A model generated the notes under the pieces. That model worked only from the letters and a program-made list of their open reading frames with translations, did no database searches and was not told the origin of the DNA. This document shows positions 1 to 11,469 of a stretch of 64,000 nucleotides of DNA, in pieces (position 1 is the stretch's first letter; each line of letters begins with the position of its first letter). This stretch comes from Prosopocoilus inquinatus (lineage: Eukaryota; Arthropoda; Insecta; Coleoptera; Lucanidae), in assembly GCA_036172665.1 (NCBI GenBank), contig CM069873.1, positions 33,904,001 to 33,968,000 of the forward strand, given 5' to 3'. The position numbers and the translations under genes were made by a program.

Positions 1-93
1 TTGGAAGGGGTCCAGTAACTCTGATGTGAGATACAATGTTTTCGGACGCAGCAGACGCTGGAGATAATTTTAAACGAAACAACACGCATTAGC
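1..93 (+). repeat. Partial satellite monomer at the left edge
   Basis: This is the last 93 bases of a 149-bp monomer. It carries the rare pair CAGACGCTGG / AGATAATTTT, which recurs at 5701 and 11510 and ties it to the closing monomer of the first higher-order unit. The first ten bases differ at three places from the matching monomer at 5661 (TTGGAAGGGG here, TTGGATGGAC there). That is a denser cluster of changes than is usual in this array. It could be true variation or a sequence-end error. Confidence 0.9.
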
Positions 94-99
94 GTTGTT
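78..99. other. Imperfect dyad symmetry at the monomer junction (representative copy)
   Basis: AACAA, a 2-base bulge CA, then CGC, loop ATTA, GCG and TTGTT can fold into an 8-bp stem with a 4-base loop. The innermost ACGC-ATTA-GCGT is a perfect inverted repeat. The element lies across the junction between monomer positions 134 and 6 and recurs in nearly every monomer. Common variants weaken the centre: CGTATTAGCG changes one inner pair, and CGCATTACCG breaks one. Short dyads are known from centromeric satellites that lack a CENP-B box. Any role here is inference. Confidence 0.6.
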
Positions 100-242
100 C
101 CTGTGATGTATCTAATCGATCCTTACTCATCTATCATGTTATTTGGCGTTTCGATGGACTCCAGTAACTCTGAAGTGAGATACAAAGTTTTCGGACTCAG
201 CAGAAGCTGGAAATAGTTTTGAACGAAACAACACGTATTAGC
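94..242 (+). repeat. First complete 149-bp monomer (reference phase)
   Basis: This entry sets the coordinates used for monomer positions elsewhere. Positions 1-30, from GTTGTTCC through CTAATCGATCCT, are nearly invariant across the array. Positions 33-40 vary (TCATCTAT, TTATCTAC, TTAGCTAC, TTACCTAT). Positions 52-60 vary (GACGTTTCG, GGCGTTTCG, GGCGTCTCG, GACGTTTGG, GACGTTTGA). Positions 69-80 distinguish AACTCTGA, AACTCTAA, AGCTCTGA and AACTTTGA types. Positions 91-98 and 109-113 also vary (AAGCTGG, GAGCTGG, TGAAGCTGG, ATGCTGG, AATCTGG). Positions 128-131 and 143-148 carry linked junction variants. These combinations are what reveal the higher-order structure. Confidence 0.95.
149..165 (+). 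other. Weak CENP-B-box-like match (representative copy)
   Basis: TTTCGATGGACTCCAGT can be aligned with the mammalian CENP-B box core NTTCGNNNNANNCGGGN. It keeps TTCG, the central A, the first C and the last G, so 7 of the 9 constrained bases match; CCAG replaces CGGG. Monomers with GTTTGG or GTTTGA at this point lose the TTCG part, so the site is not maintained array-wide. A chance resemblance is quite possible. It is recorded only because of the array context. Confidence 0.15.
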
Positions 243-344
243 GTTGTTCCTGTGATGTATCTAATCGATCCTTACTTAGCTACTATGTTATTTGACGTTT
301 CGATGGACTCCAATAACTCTGATGTGAGATACAAAGTTTTCGGA

Positions 345-1336
345 CCCAGCAGAAGCTGGAAATAGTTTTAAACGAAACAACACGCATTAGCGTTGTTCCT
401 GTGATGTATCTAATCGATCCTTACTCATCTATCATTATATTTGACGTTTGGATGGACTACAGTAACTCTGATGTGAGATACAAAGTTTACGGACGCAGCA
501 GAAGCTGGAAATAGTTTTAAACGAAACAACACGCATTACCGTTGTTCCTGTGATGTATCTAATCGATCCTTACTCATCTATCATGTTATTTGACGTTTGA
601 ATGGACTCCAGTAACTCTGATGTGAGATACAAAGTTCTCGGACGCAGCAGAAGCTGGAAATACTTTTAAACGAAACAACACGCATTAGCGTTGTTCCTGT
701 GATGTATCTAATCGATCCTTACTCATCTATCATTATATTTGACGTTTGGATGGACTACAGTAACTCTGATGTGAGATACAAAGTTTACGGACGCAGCAGA
801 AGCTGGAAATAGTTTTAATCGAAACAACACGCATTAGCGTTGTTCCTGTGATGTATCTAATCGATCCTTACTCATCTATCATGTTATTTGGCGTCTCGAT
901 GGACTCCAGTAACTCTGATGTGAGATACAAAGTTTTCGGACGCAGCAGAAGCTGGAAATAGTTTTAAACGAAACAGCACGCATTAGCGTTGTTCCTGTGA
1001 TGTATCTAATCGATCCTTACTCATCTATCATGTTATTTGGCGTTTCGATGGACTCCAGAAACTTTGATGTGAGATACGAAGTTCTCGGACGCAGCTGAAG
1101 CTGGAAATAGTTTTAAATGAAACAACACGTACTAGCGTTGTTCCTGTGATATATCTAATCGATTATTACTCTTCTATCATGTTATTTGACGTTTGGATGG
1201 ACTCCAGTAACTCTGATGTGAGGTACAAAGTTTTCGGACGCAGCAGAAGCTGGAAATAGTTTTAAATGAAACAACACGCATTAGCGTTGTTCCTGTGATG
1301 TATCTAATGGATCCTTACTCATCTATCATGTTATTT
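345..1336 (+). repeat. Nested 12-monomer duplication inside unit A, first arm
   Basis: This run aligns with about 2133-3124 at an offset of 1788 bases (12 monomers). Shared rare states include TACTTTTAAAC (661 and 2449), two TATATTTGACG/GACTACAG monomers with TTTACGG, GGCGTCTCG, GAAACTTTGATG and GATTATTACTCTTC (1161 and 2949). The order of the monomer types is preserved across the block. Edges were placed where the types stop agreeing. Confidence 0.85.
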
Positions 1337-2132
1337 GGCGTTTCGATGGACTCCAGTAACTCTGATGTGAGATACAAAGTTCTCGGACGCAGCTGAAGCT
1401 AGAAATAGTTTTAAACGAAACAACACGCATTAGCGTTGTTCCTGTGATGTATTTAATCGATCCTTACTCATCTATCATGATATTTGACGTTTGAATGGAC
1501 TCCAGTAACTCTTATGTGAGATACAAAGTTCTCGGATGCAGCAGAAGCTGGAAATAGTTTTCAACGAAACAACACGTATTAGCGTTGTTCCTGTGATGTA
1601 TCTAATCGATCCTTACTTATCTACTATGTTATTTGAAGTTTCGATGGACTCCAGTAACTCTGATGTGAGATACGAAATTTTCGAACGCAGCAGAATCTGG
1701 AAATAGCTTTAAATGAAACAACACGCATTAGCGTTGTTCCTGTGATGTATCTAATCGATCCTTACTCATCTATCATGTTATTTGGCGTTTCGATGGACTC
1801 CAGAAACTTTGATGTGAGATACGAAGTTCTCGGAAGCAGCTGAAGCTGGAAATAGTTTTAAATGAAACAACACGTACTAGCGTTGTTCCTGTGATATATC
1901 TAATCGATCCTTACTCATCTATCATGTTATTTGACGTTTGGATGGACTCCAGTAACTCTGATGTGAGGTACAAAGTTTTCGGACGCAGCAGAAGCTGGAA
2001 ATAGTTTTAAATGAAACAACACGCATTAGCGTTGTTCCTGTGATGTATCTAATGGATCCTTACTCATCTATCATGTTATTTGACGTTTCGATGGACTCTA
2101 GTAACTCTGATGTGAGATACGAAGTTTTTGGA

Positions 2133-3124
2133 CGCAGCAGAAGCTGGAAATAGTTTTAAACGAAACAACACGCATTAGCGTTGTTCCTGTGATGTATCTA
2201 ATCGATCCTTACTCATCTATCATTATATTTGACGTTTGGATGGACTACAGTAACTCTGATGTGAGATACAAAGTTTACGGACGCAGCAGAAGCTGGAAAT
2301 AGTTTTAAACGAAACAACACGCATTACCGTTGTTCCTGTGATGTATCTAATCGATCCTTACTCATCTATCATGTTATTTGACGTTTGAATGGACTCCAGT
2401 AACTCTGATGTGAGATACAAAGTTCTCGGACGCAGCAGAAGCTGGAAATACTTTTAAACGAAACAACACGCATTAGCGTTGTTCCTGTGATGTATCTAAT
2501 CGATCCTTACTCATCTATCATTATATTTGACGTTTGGATGGACTACAGTAACTCTGATGTGAGATACAAAGTTTACGGACGCAGCAGAAGCTGGAAATAG
2601 TTTTAATCGAAACAACACGCATTAGCGTTGTTCCTGTGATGTATCTAATCGATCCTTACTCATCTATCATGTTATTTGGCGTCTCGATGGACTCCAGTAA
2701 CTCTGATGTGAGATACAAAGTTTTCGGACGCAGCAGAAGCTGGAAATAGTTTTAAACGAAACAACACGCATTAGCGTTGTTCCTGTGATGTATCTAATCG
2801 ATCCTTACTCATCTATCATGTTATTTGGCGTTTCGATGGACTCCAGAAACTTTGATGTGAGATACGAAGTTCTCGGACGCAGCTGAAGCTGGAAATAGTT
2901 TTAAATGAAACAACACGTACTAGCGTTGTTCCTGTGATATATCTAATCGATTATTACTCTTCTATCATGTTATTTGACGTTTGGATGGACTCCAGTAACT
3001 CTGATGTGAGGTACAAAGTTTTCGGACGCAGCAGAAGCTGGAAATAGTTTTAAATGAAACAACACGCATTAGCGTTGTTCCTGTGATGTATCTAATGGAT
3101 CCTTACTCATCTATCATGTTATTT
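2133..3124 (+). repeat. Nested 12-monomer duplication inside unit A, second arm
   Basis: This is the partner of 345-1336 at an offset of 1788 bases. It ends at the monomer that changes TAATGGATCC...GGCG to TAATGGATCC...GACG. Sequence after it resumes with a separate duplication at an offset of 15 monomers: 1324-2217 corresponds to 3559-4452. Confidence 0.85.
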
Positions 3125-3409
3125 GACGTTTCGATGGACTCTAGTAACTCTGATGTGAGATACGAAGTTTTTGGACGCAGCAGGAGCTGGAAATAGTTTT
3201 AAACGAAACAACACGTATTAGCGTTGTTCCTGTGATGTATCTAATCGATCCTTACTCATCTATCATGTTATTTGACGTTTGGATGGACTCCAGTAACTCT
3301 GATGTGAGATACAATGTTCTCGGACGCAGCAGAAGCTGGAAATAGTTTTGAACGAAACAACACGTATTAGCGTTGTTCCTGTGATGTATCTAATCGATCC
3401 TTACTCATC

Positions 3410-5190
3410 TATCATGTTATTTGGCGTTTCGATGGACTCCAGTAACTCTGATGTGAGATACAAAGTTTTCGGACGCAGCAGAAGCTGGAAATAGTTTTGA
3501 ACGAGACAACACGTATTAGCGTTGTTCCTGTGATGTATCTAATCGATCCTTACTCATCTATCATGTTATTTGGCGTTTCGATGGACTCCAGTAACTCTGA
3601 TGTGAGATACAAAGTTCTCGGACGCAGCTGAAGCTAGAAATAGTTTTAAACGAAACAACACGCATTAGCGTTGTTCCTGTGATGTATTTAATCGATCCTT
3701 ACTCATCTATCATGATATTTGACGTTTGAATGGACTCCAGTAACTCTTATGTGAGATACAAAGTTCTCGGATGCAGCAGAAGCTGGAAATAGTTTTCAAC
3801 GAAACAACACGTATTAGCGTTGTTCCTGTGATGTATCTAATCGATCCTTACTTATCTACTATGTTATTTGAAGTTTCGATGGACTCCAGTAACTCTGATG
3901 TGAGATACGAAATTTTCGAACGCAGCAGAATCTGGAAATAGCTTTAAATGAAACAACACGCATTAGCGTTGTTCCTGTGATGTATCTAATCGATCCTTAC
4001 TCATCTATCATGTTATTTGGCGTTTCGATGGACTCCAGAAACTTTGATGTGAGATACGAAGTTCTCGGAAGCAGCTGAAGCTGGAAATAGTTTTAAATGA
4101 AACAACACGTACTAGCGTTGTTCCTGTGATATATCTAATCGATCCTTACTCATCTATCATGTTATTTGACGTTTGGATGGACTCCAGTAACTCTGATGTG
4201 AGGTACAAAGTTTTCGGACGCAGCAGAAGCTGGAAATAGTTTTAAATGAAACAACACGCATTAGCGTTGTTCCTGTGATGTATCTAATGGATCCTTACTC
4301 ATCTATCATGTTATTTGACGTTTCGATGGACTCTAGTAACTCTGATGTGAGATACGAAGTTTTTGGACGCAGCAGGAGCTGGAAATAGTTTTAAACGAAA
4401 CAAGACGTATTAGCGTTGTTCCTGTGATGTATCTAATCGATCCTTAATCATCTATCATGTTATTTGACGTTTGGATGGACTCCAGTAACTCTGATGTGAG
4501 ATACAATGTTCTCGGACGCAGCAGAAGCTGGAAATAGTTTTGAACGAAACAACACGTATTAGCGTTGTTCCTGTGATGTATCTAATCGATCCTTACTCAT
4601 CTATCATGTTATTTGGCGTTTCGATGGACTCCAGTAACTCTGATGTGAGATACAAAGTTTTCGGACGCAGCAGAAGCTGGAAATAGTTTTGAACGAAACA
4701 ACACGTATTAGCGTTCTTCCTGTGATATATCTAATCGATCCTTACTCATTTATCATGTTATTTGGCGTTTCGATGGACTCCAGTAACTCTGATGTGAGAT
4801 ACAAAGTTCTCGTACGCAGCTGAAGCTAGAAATAGTTTTAAACGAAACAACACGCATTAGCGTTGTTCCTGTGATGTATTTAATCGATCCTTACTCATCT
4901 ATCATGATATTTGACGTTTGAATGGTCTCCAGTAACTCTGATGTGAGATAAAAAGTTCTCGGACGCAGCAGAAGCTGGAAATAGTTTTGAACGAAACAAC
5001 ACGTATTAGCGTTGTTCCTGTGATGTATCTAATCGATCCTTACTTATCTACTATGTTATTTGAAGTTTCGATGGACTCCAGTAACTCTGATGTGAGATAC
5101 GAAATTTTCGAACGCAGCAGAATCTGGAAATAGTTTTAAATGAAACAACACGCATTAGCGTTGTTCCTGTGATGTATCTAATCGATCCTT
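3410..5190 (+). repeat. Local 8-monomer periodicity within unit A
   Basis: The order GGCGTTTCG with TGAACG, GGCGTTTCG with CTGAAGCTAG, GTATTTAATCG with ATGATATTTG, then TTATCTACTATG with GAAGTTTCG occurs from about 3410 and again from about 4602. The offset is 1192 bases (8 monomers). The later set has its own marks: GTTCTTCCTG, CATTTATCATG and AATGGTCTCC. It therefore diverged after duplication and was then copied with the whole unit to 10.4-10.9 kb. Confidence 0.8.
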
Positions 5191-5457
5191 ACTCATCTAT
5201 CATGTTATTTGACGTTTCGATGGACTCTAGTAACTCTGATGTGAGATACGAAGTTTTTGGACGCAGCAGGAGCTGGAAATAGTTTTAAACAAAAGAACAC
5301 GTATTAGCGTTGTTCCTGTGATGGATCTAATCGCTCCTTACTTAGCTACTATGTTATTTGACGTTTCGATGGACTCCAGTAACTCTAATGTGAGATACGA
5401 AATTTTCGGACGCAGCAGAAGCTGGAAATAGTTTTAAACGAAACAACACGTATTAGC

Positions 5458-5604
5458 GTTGTTCCTGTGATGTATCTAATCGATCCTTACTCATCTATCA
5501 TGTTATTTGACGTTTGGATGGACTCCAGTAACTGATGTGAGATACAAAGTTCTCGGACGCAGCAGAAGCTGGAAATAGTTTTGAACGAAACAACACGTAT
5601 TAGC
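5458..5604 (+). repeat. 147-bp monomer, CT deletion
   Basis: GTAACTCTGATG is shortened to GTAACTGATG near 5532, so the next GTTGTTCC comes after 147 bases. The same lesion recurs in the monomers at 11267, 15288, 22289 and 35844, always in a TTTGGATGG-type monomer. One deletion spread by later duplication explains this better than five separate events. Confidence 0.95.
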
Positions 5605-6051
5605 GTTGTTCCTGTGATGTATCTAATCGATCCTTACTTATCTATCATGTTATCTGACGTTTGGATGGACTCCAGTAACTCTGATGTGAGATACAATGTT
5701 TTCGGACGCAGCAGACGCTGGAGATAATTTTAAACGAAACAACACGCATTAGCGTTGTTCCTGTGATGTATCTAATCGATCCTTACTCATCTATCATGTT
5801 ATTTGGCGTTTCGATGGACTCCAGTAACTCTGATGTGAGATACAAAGTTTACGGACGCAGCAGAAGCTGGAAATAGTTTTAAACGAAACAACACGCATTA
5901 GCGTTGTTCCTGTGATGTATCTAATCGATCCTTACTTAGCTACTATGTTATTTGACGTTTCGATGGACTCCAATAACTCTGATGTGAGATACAAAGTTTT
6001 CGGACGCAGCAGAAGCTGGAAATAGTTTTGAACGAAACAACACGTATTAGC

Positions 6052-6200
6052 GTTGTTCCTGTGATGTATCTAATCGATCCTTACTTAGCTACTATGTTAT
6101 TTGACGTTTCGATGGACTCCAATAACTCTGATGTGAGATACAAAGTTTACGGACGCAGCAGAAGCTGGAAATAGTTTTAATCGAAACAACACGCATTAGC
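6052..6200 (+). repeat. Chimeric monomer
   Basis: The left part (TTAGCTACTATG, CAATAACTCTG) is identical in type to the preceding monomer at 5903-6051. The right part (TTTACGG with TTTTAATCG) belongs to the TATATTTG/GACTACAG type seen at 690-838 and 2478-2626. The switch lies between monomer positions 80 and 95. The arrangement suggests crossover or gene conversion inside a monomer. A copy of the same chimera occurs at about 12159-12307. Confidence 0.75.
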
Positions 6201-6349
6201 GTTGTTCCTGTGATGTATCTAATCGATCCTTACTCATCTATCATGTTATTTGGCGTCTCGATGGACTCGAGTTTCTCTGATGTGAGATACAAAGTTTTCG
6301 GACGCAGCAGAAGCTGGAAATAGTTTTAAACGAAACAACACGCATTAGC
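6201..6349 (+). repeat. Monomer with private CTCGAGTTTCTC variant
   Basis: GACTCCAGTAACTC is replaced by GACTCGAGTTTCTC, creating a CTCGAG (XhoI) site at 6266. The only other occurrence I see is at 12373, which is 41 monomers minus 2 bases away. It marks the 6.2-7.5 kb to 12.3-13.7 kb duplication. Confidence 0.85.
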
Positions 6350-9300
6350 GTTGTTCCTGTGATGTATCTAATCGATCCTTACTCATCTATCATGTTATTT
6401 GGCGTTTCGATGGACTCCAGAAACTTTGATGTGAGATACGAAGTTCTCGGACGCAGCTGAAGCTGGAAATAGTTTTAAATGAAACAACACGTACTAGCGT
6501 TGTTCCTGTGATATATCTAATCGATTATTACTCTTCTATCATGTTATTTGACGTTTGGATGGACTCCAGTAACTCTGATGTGAGGTACAAAGTTTTCGGA
6601 CGCAGCAGAAGCTGGAAATAGTTTTAAATGAAACAACACGCATTAGCGTTGTTCCTGTGATGTATCTAATGGATCCTTACTCATCTATCATGTTATTTGA
6701 CGTTTCGATGGACTCTAGTAACTCTGATGTGAGATACGAAGTTTTTGGACGCAGCAGGAGCTGGAAATAGTTTTAAACGAAACAACACGTATTAGCGTTG
6801 TTCCTGTGATGTATCTAATCGATCCTTACTCATCTATCATGTTATTTGACGTTTGGATGGACTCCAGTAACTCTGATATGAGATACAATGTTCTCGGACG
6901 CAGCAGAAGCTGGAAATAGTTTTGAACGAAACAACACGTATTAGCGTTGTTCCTGTGATGTATCTAATCGATCCTTACTCATCTATCATGTTATTTGGCG
7001 TTTCTATGGACTCCAGTAACTCTGATGTGAGATACAAAGTTTTCGGACGCAGCAGAAGCTGGAAATAGTTTTGAACGAGACAACACGTATTAGCGTTGTT
7101 CCTGTGATGTATCTAATCGATCCTTACTCATCTATCATGTTATTTGGCGTTTCGATGGACTCCAGTAACTCTGATGTGAGATACAAAGTTCTCGGACGCA
7201 GCTGAAGCTAGAAATAGTTTTAAACGAAACAACACGCATTAGCGTTGTTCCTGTGATGTATTTAATCGATCCTTACTCATCTATCATGATATTTGACGTT
7301 TGAATGGACTCCAGTAACTCTTATGTGAGATACAAAGTTCTCGGATGCAGCAGAAGCTGGAAATAGTTTTCAACGAAACAACACGTATTAGCGTTGTTCC
7401 TGTGATGTATCTAATCGATCCTTACTTATCTACTATGTTATTTGAAGTTTCGATGGACTCCAGTAACTCTGATGTGAGATACGAAATTTTCGAACGCAGC
7501 AGAATCTGGAAATAGCTTTAAATGAAACAACACGCATTAGCGTTGTTCCTGTGATGTATCTAATCGATCCTTACTCATCTATCATGTTATTTGGCGTTTC
7601 GATGGACTCCAGAAACTTTGATGTGAGATACGAAGTTCTCGGAAGCAGCTGAAGCTGGAAATAGTTTTAAATGAAACAACACGTACTAGCGTTGTTCCTG
7701 TGATATATCTAATCGATCCTTACTCATCTATCATGTTATTTGACGTTTGGATGGACTCCAGTAACTCTGATGTGAGGTACAAAGTTTTCGGACGCAGCAG
7801 AAGCTGGAAATAGTTTTAAATGAAACAACACGCATTAGCGTTGTTCCTGTGATGTATCTAATGGATCCTTACTCATCTATCATGTTATTTGACGTTTCGA
7901 TGGACTCTAGTAACTCTGATGTGAGATACGAAGTTTTTGGACGCAGCAGAAGCTGGAAATAGTTTTAAACGAAACAACACGCATTAGCGTTGTTCCTGTG
8001 ATGTATCTAATCGATCCTTACTCATCTATCATTATATTTGACGTTTGGATGGACTACAGTAACTCTGATGTGAGATACAAAGTTTACGGACGCAGCAGAA
8101 GCTGGAAATAGTTTTAAACGAAACAACACGCATTACCGTTGTTCCTGTGATGTATCTAATCGATCCTTACTCATCTATCATGTTATTTGACGTTTGAATG
8201 GACTCCAGTAACTCTGATGTGAGATACAAAGTTCTCGGACGCAGCAGAAGCTGGAAATACTTTTAAACGAAACAACACGCATTAGCGTTGTTCCTGTGAT
8301 GTATCTAATCGATCCTTACTCATCTATCATTATATTTGACGTTTGGATGGACTACAGTAACTCTGATGTGAGATACAAAGTTTACGGACGCAGCAGAAGC
8401 TGGAAATAGTTTTAATCGAAACAACACGCATTAGCGTTGTTCCTGTGATGTATCTAATCGATCCTTACTCATCTATCATGTTATTTGGCGTCTCGATGGA
8501 CTCCAGTAACTCTGATGTGAGATACAAAGTTTTCGGACGCAGCAGAAGCTGGAAATAGTTTTAAACGAAACAACACGCATTAGCGTTGTTCCTGTGATGT
8601 ATCTAATCGATCCTTACTCATCTATCATGTTATTTGGCGTTTCGATGGACTCCAGAAACTTTGATGTGAGATACGAAGTTCTCGGACGCAGCTGAAGCTG
8701 GAAATAGTTTTAAATGAAACAACACGTACTAGCGTTGTTCCTGTGATATATCTAATCGATTATTACTCTTCTATCATGTTATTTGACGTTTGGATGGACT
8801 CCAGTAACTCTGATGTGAGGTACAAAGTTTTCGGACGCAGCAGAAGCTGGAAATAGTTTTAAATGAAACAACACGCATTAGCGTTGTTCCTGTGATGTAT
8901 CTAATGGATCCTTACTCATCTATCATGTTATTTGACGTTTCGATGGACTCTAGTAACTCTGATGTGAGATACGAAGTTTTTGGACGCAGCAGGAGCTGGA
9001 AATAGTTTTAAACGAAACAACACGTATTAGCGTTGTTCCTGTGATGTATCTAATCGATCCTTACTCATCTATCATGTTATTTGACGTTTGGATGAACTCC
9101 AGTAACTCTGATGTGAGATACAATGTTCTCGGACGCAGCAGAAGCTGGAAATAGTTTTGAACGAAACAACACGTATTAGCGTTGTTCCTGTGATGTATCT
9201 AATCGATCCTTACTCATCTATCATGTTATTTGGCGTTTCGATGGACTCCAGTAACTCTGATGTGAGATACAAAGTTTTCGGACGCAGCAGAAGCTGGAAA

Positions 9301-11266
9301 TAGTTTTGAACGAGACAACACGTATTAGCGTTGTTCCTGTGATGTATCTAATCGATCCTTACTCATCTATCATGTTATTTGGCGTTTCGATGGACTCCAG
9401 TAACTCTGATGTGAGATACAAAGTTCTCGGACGCAGCTGAAGCTAGAAATAGTTTTAAACGAAACAACACGCATTAGCGTTGTTCCTGTGATGTATTTAA
9501 TCGATCCTTACTCATCTATCATGATATTTGACGTTTGAATGGACTCCAGTAACTCTTATGTGAGATACAAAGTTCTCGGATGCAGCAGAAGCTGGAAATA
9601 GTTTTCAACGAAACAACACGTATTAGCGTTGTTCCTGTGATGTATCTAATCGATCCTTACTTATCTACTATGTTATTTGAAGTTTCGATGGACTCCAGTA
9701 ACTCTGATGTGAGATACGAAATTTTCGAACGCAGCAGAATCTGGAAATAGCTTTAAATGAAACAACACGCATTAGCGTTGTTCCTGTGATGTATCTAATC
9801 GATCCTTACTCATCTATCATGTTATTTGTCGTTTCGATGGACTCCAGAAACTTTGATGTGAGATACGAAGTTCTCGGAAGCAGCTGAAGCTGGAAATAGT
9901 TTTAAATGAAACAACACGTACTAGCGTTGTTCCTGTGATATATCTAATCGATCCTTACTCATCTATCATGTTATTTGACGTTTGGATGGACTCCAGTAAC
10001 TCTGATGTGAGGTACAAAGTTTTCGGACGCAGCAGAAGCTGGAAATAGTTTTAAATGAAACAACACGCATTAGCGTTGTTCCTGTGATGTATCTAATGGA
10101 TCCTTACTCATCTATCATGTTATTTGACGTTTCGATGGACTCTAGTAACTCTGATGTGAGATACGAAGTTTTTGGACGCAGCAGGAGCTGGAAATAGTTT
10201 TAAACGAAACAAGACGTATTAGCGTTGTTCCTGTGATGTATCTAATCGATCCTTAATCATCTATCATGTTACTTGACGTTTGGATGGACTCCAGTAACTC
10301 TGATGTGAGATACAATGTTCTCGGACGCAGCAGAAGCTGGAAATAGTTTTGAACGAAACAACACGTATTAGCGTTGTTCCTGTGATGTATCTAATCGATC
10401 CTTACTCATCTATCATGTTATTTGGCGTTTCGATGGACTCCAGTAACTCTGATGTGAGATACAAAGTTTTCGGACGCAGCAGAAGCTGGAAATAGTTTTG
10501 AACGAAACAACACGTATTAGCGTTCTTCCTGTGATATATCTAATCGATCCTTACTCATTTATCATGTTATTTGGCGTTTCGATGGACTCCAGTAACTCTG
10601 ATGTGAGATACAAAGTTCTCGTACGCAGCTGAAGCTAGAAATAGTTTTAAACGAAACAACACGCATTAGCGTTGTTCCTGTGATGTATTTAATCGATCCT
10701 TACTCATCTATCATGATATTTGACGTTTGAATGGTCTCCAGTAACTCTGATGTGAGATACAAAGTTCTCGGACGCAGCAGAAGCTGGAAATAGTTTTGAA
10801 CGAAACAACACGTATTAGCGTTGTTCCTGTGATGTATCTAATCGATCCTTACTTATCTACTATGTTATTTGAAGTTTCGATGGACTCCAGTAACTCTGAT
10901 GTGAGATACGAAATTTTCGAACGCAGCAGAATCTGGAAATAGTTTTAAATGAAACAACACGCATTAGCGTTGTTCCTGTGATGTATCTAATCGATCCTTA
11001 CTCATCTATCATGTTATTTGACGTTTCGATGGACTCTAGTAACTCTGATGTGAGATACGAAGTTTTTGGACGCAGCAGGAGCTGGAAATAGTTTTAAACA
11101 AAAGAACACGTATTAGCGTTGTTCCTGTGATGGATCTAATCGCTCCTTACTTAGCTACTATGTTATTTGACGTTTCGATGGACTCCAGTAACTCTAATGT
11201 GAGATACGAAATTTTCGGACGCAGCAGAAGCTGGAAATAGTTTTAAACGAAACAACACGTATTAGC

Positions 11267-11413
11267 GTTGTTCCTGTGATGTATCTAATCGATCCTTACT
11301 CATCTATCATGTTATTTGACGTTTGGATGGACTCCAGTAACTGATGTGAGATACAAAGTTCTCGGACGCAGCAGAAGCTGGAAATAGTTTTGAACGAAAC
11401 AACACGTATTAGC
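11267..11413 (+). repeat. 147-bp monomer, CT deletion (unit A copy 2)
   Basis: This has the same GTAACTGATG lesion as the monomer at 5458, exactly 5809 bases downstream. It was carried along with the whole unit. Confidence 0.95.
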
Positions 11414-11469
11414 GTTGTTCCTGTGATGTATCTAATCGATCCTTACTTATCTATCATGTTATCTGACGT

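Larger units (their letters stand above)
1..5660 (+). repeat. Higher-order unit A, copy 1 (38 monomers)
   Basis: The closing-monomer signature CAGACGCTGGAGATAATTTT occurs at 51-70, 5711-5730 and 11520-11539, which sets offsets of 5660 and 5809 bases. The first equals 38 x 149 minus 2, the 2 being a CT deletion in the monomer at 5458-5604. From about 1337 to 5660 this copy aligns with 7146-11469 at a constant offset of 5809. It shares rare markers such as CAAGACG (4401 and 10210) and GAATGGTCTCC (4920 and 10729). Internal duplications make it a composite unit. Confidence 0.9.
5661..11469 (+). repeat. Higher-order unit A, copy 2 (39 monomers)
   Basis: From about 7146 to 11469 this copy matches 1337-5660 at an offset of 5809 bases with only scattered substitutions. 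Its front part is arranged differently: the monomers from 6239 align with 877-1323 (offset 36 monomers minus 2) and then with 3112 onward (offset 24 monomers minus 2). It contains its own copy of the CT-deleted monomer (11267-11413). Confidence 0.9.

Noticed and set aside
121..142. TTTTAAAC and ATGTTATTT tracts as TATA-type promoters
   Set aside because: They are ordinary A/T-rich parts of the monomer repeated hundreds of times with no downstream gene. Satellite transcription is possible but cannot be seen from this.
103..216. 36-codon open stretch in each monomer (ATG at monomer position 13 to TAG at 121)
   Set aside because: Common variants put stops in it (GTTTGAATGG gives TGA; CAGCTGAAGC gives TGA), and the frame shifts by two bases at each monomer. 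There is no sign of protein-level constraint.
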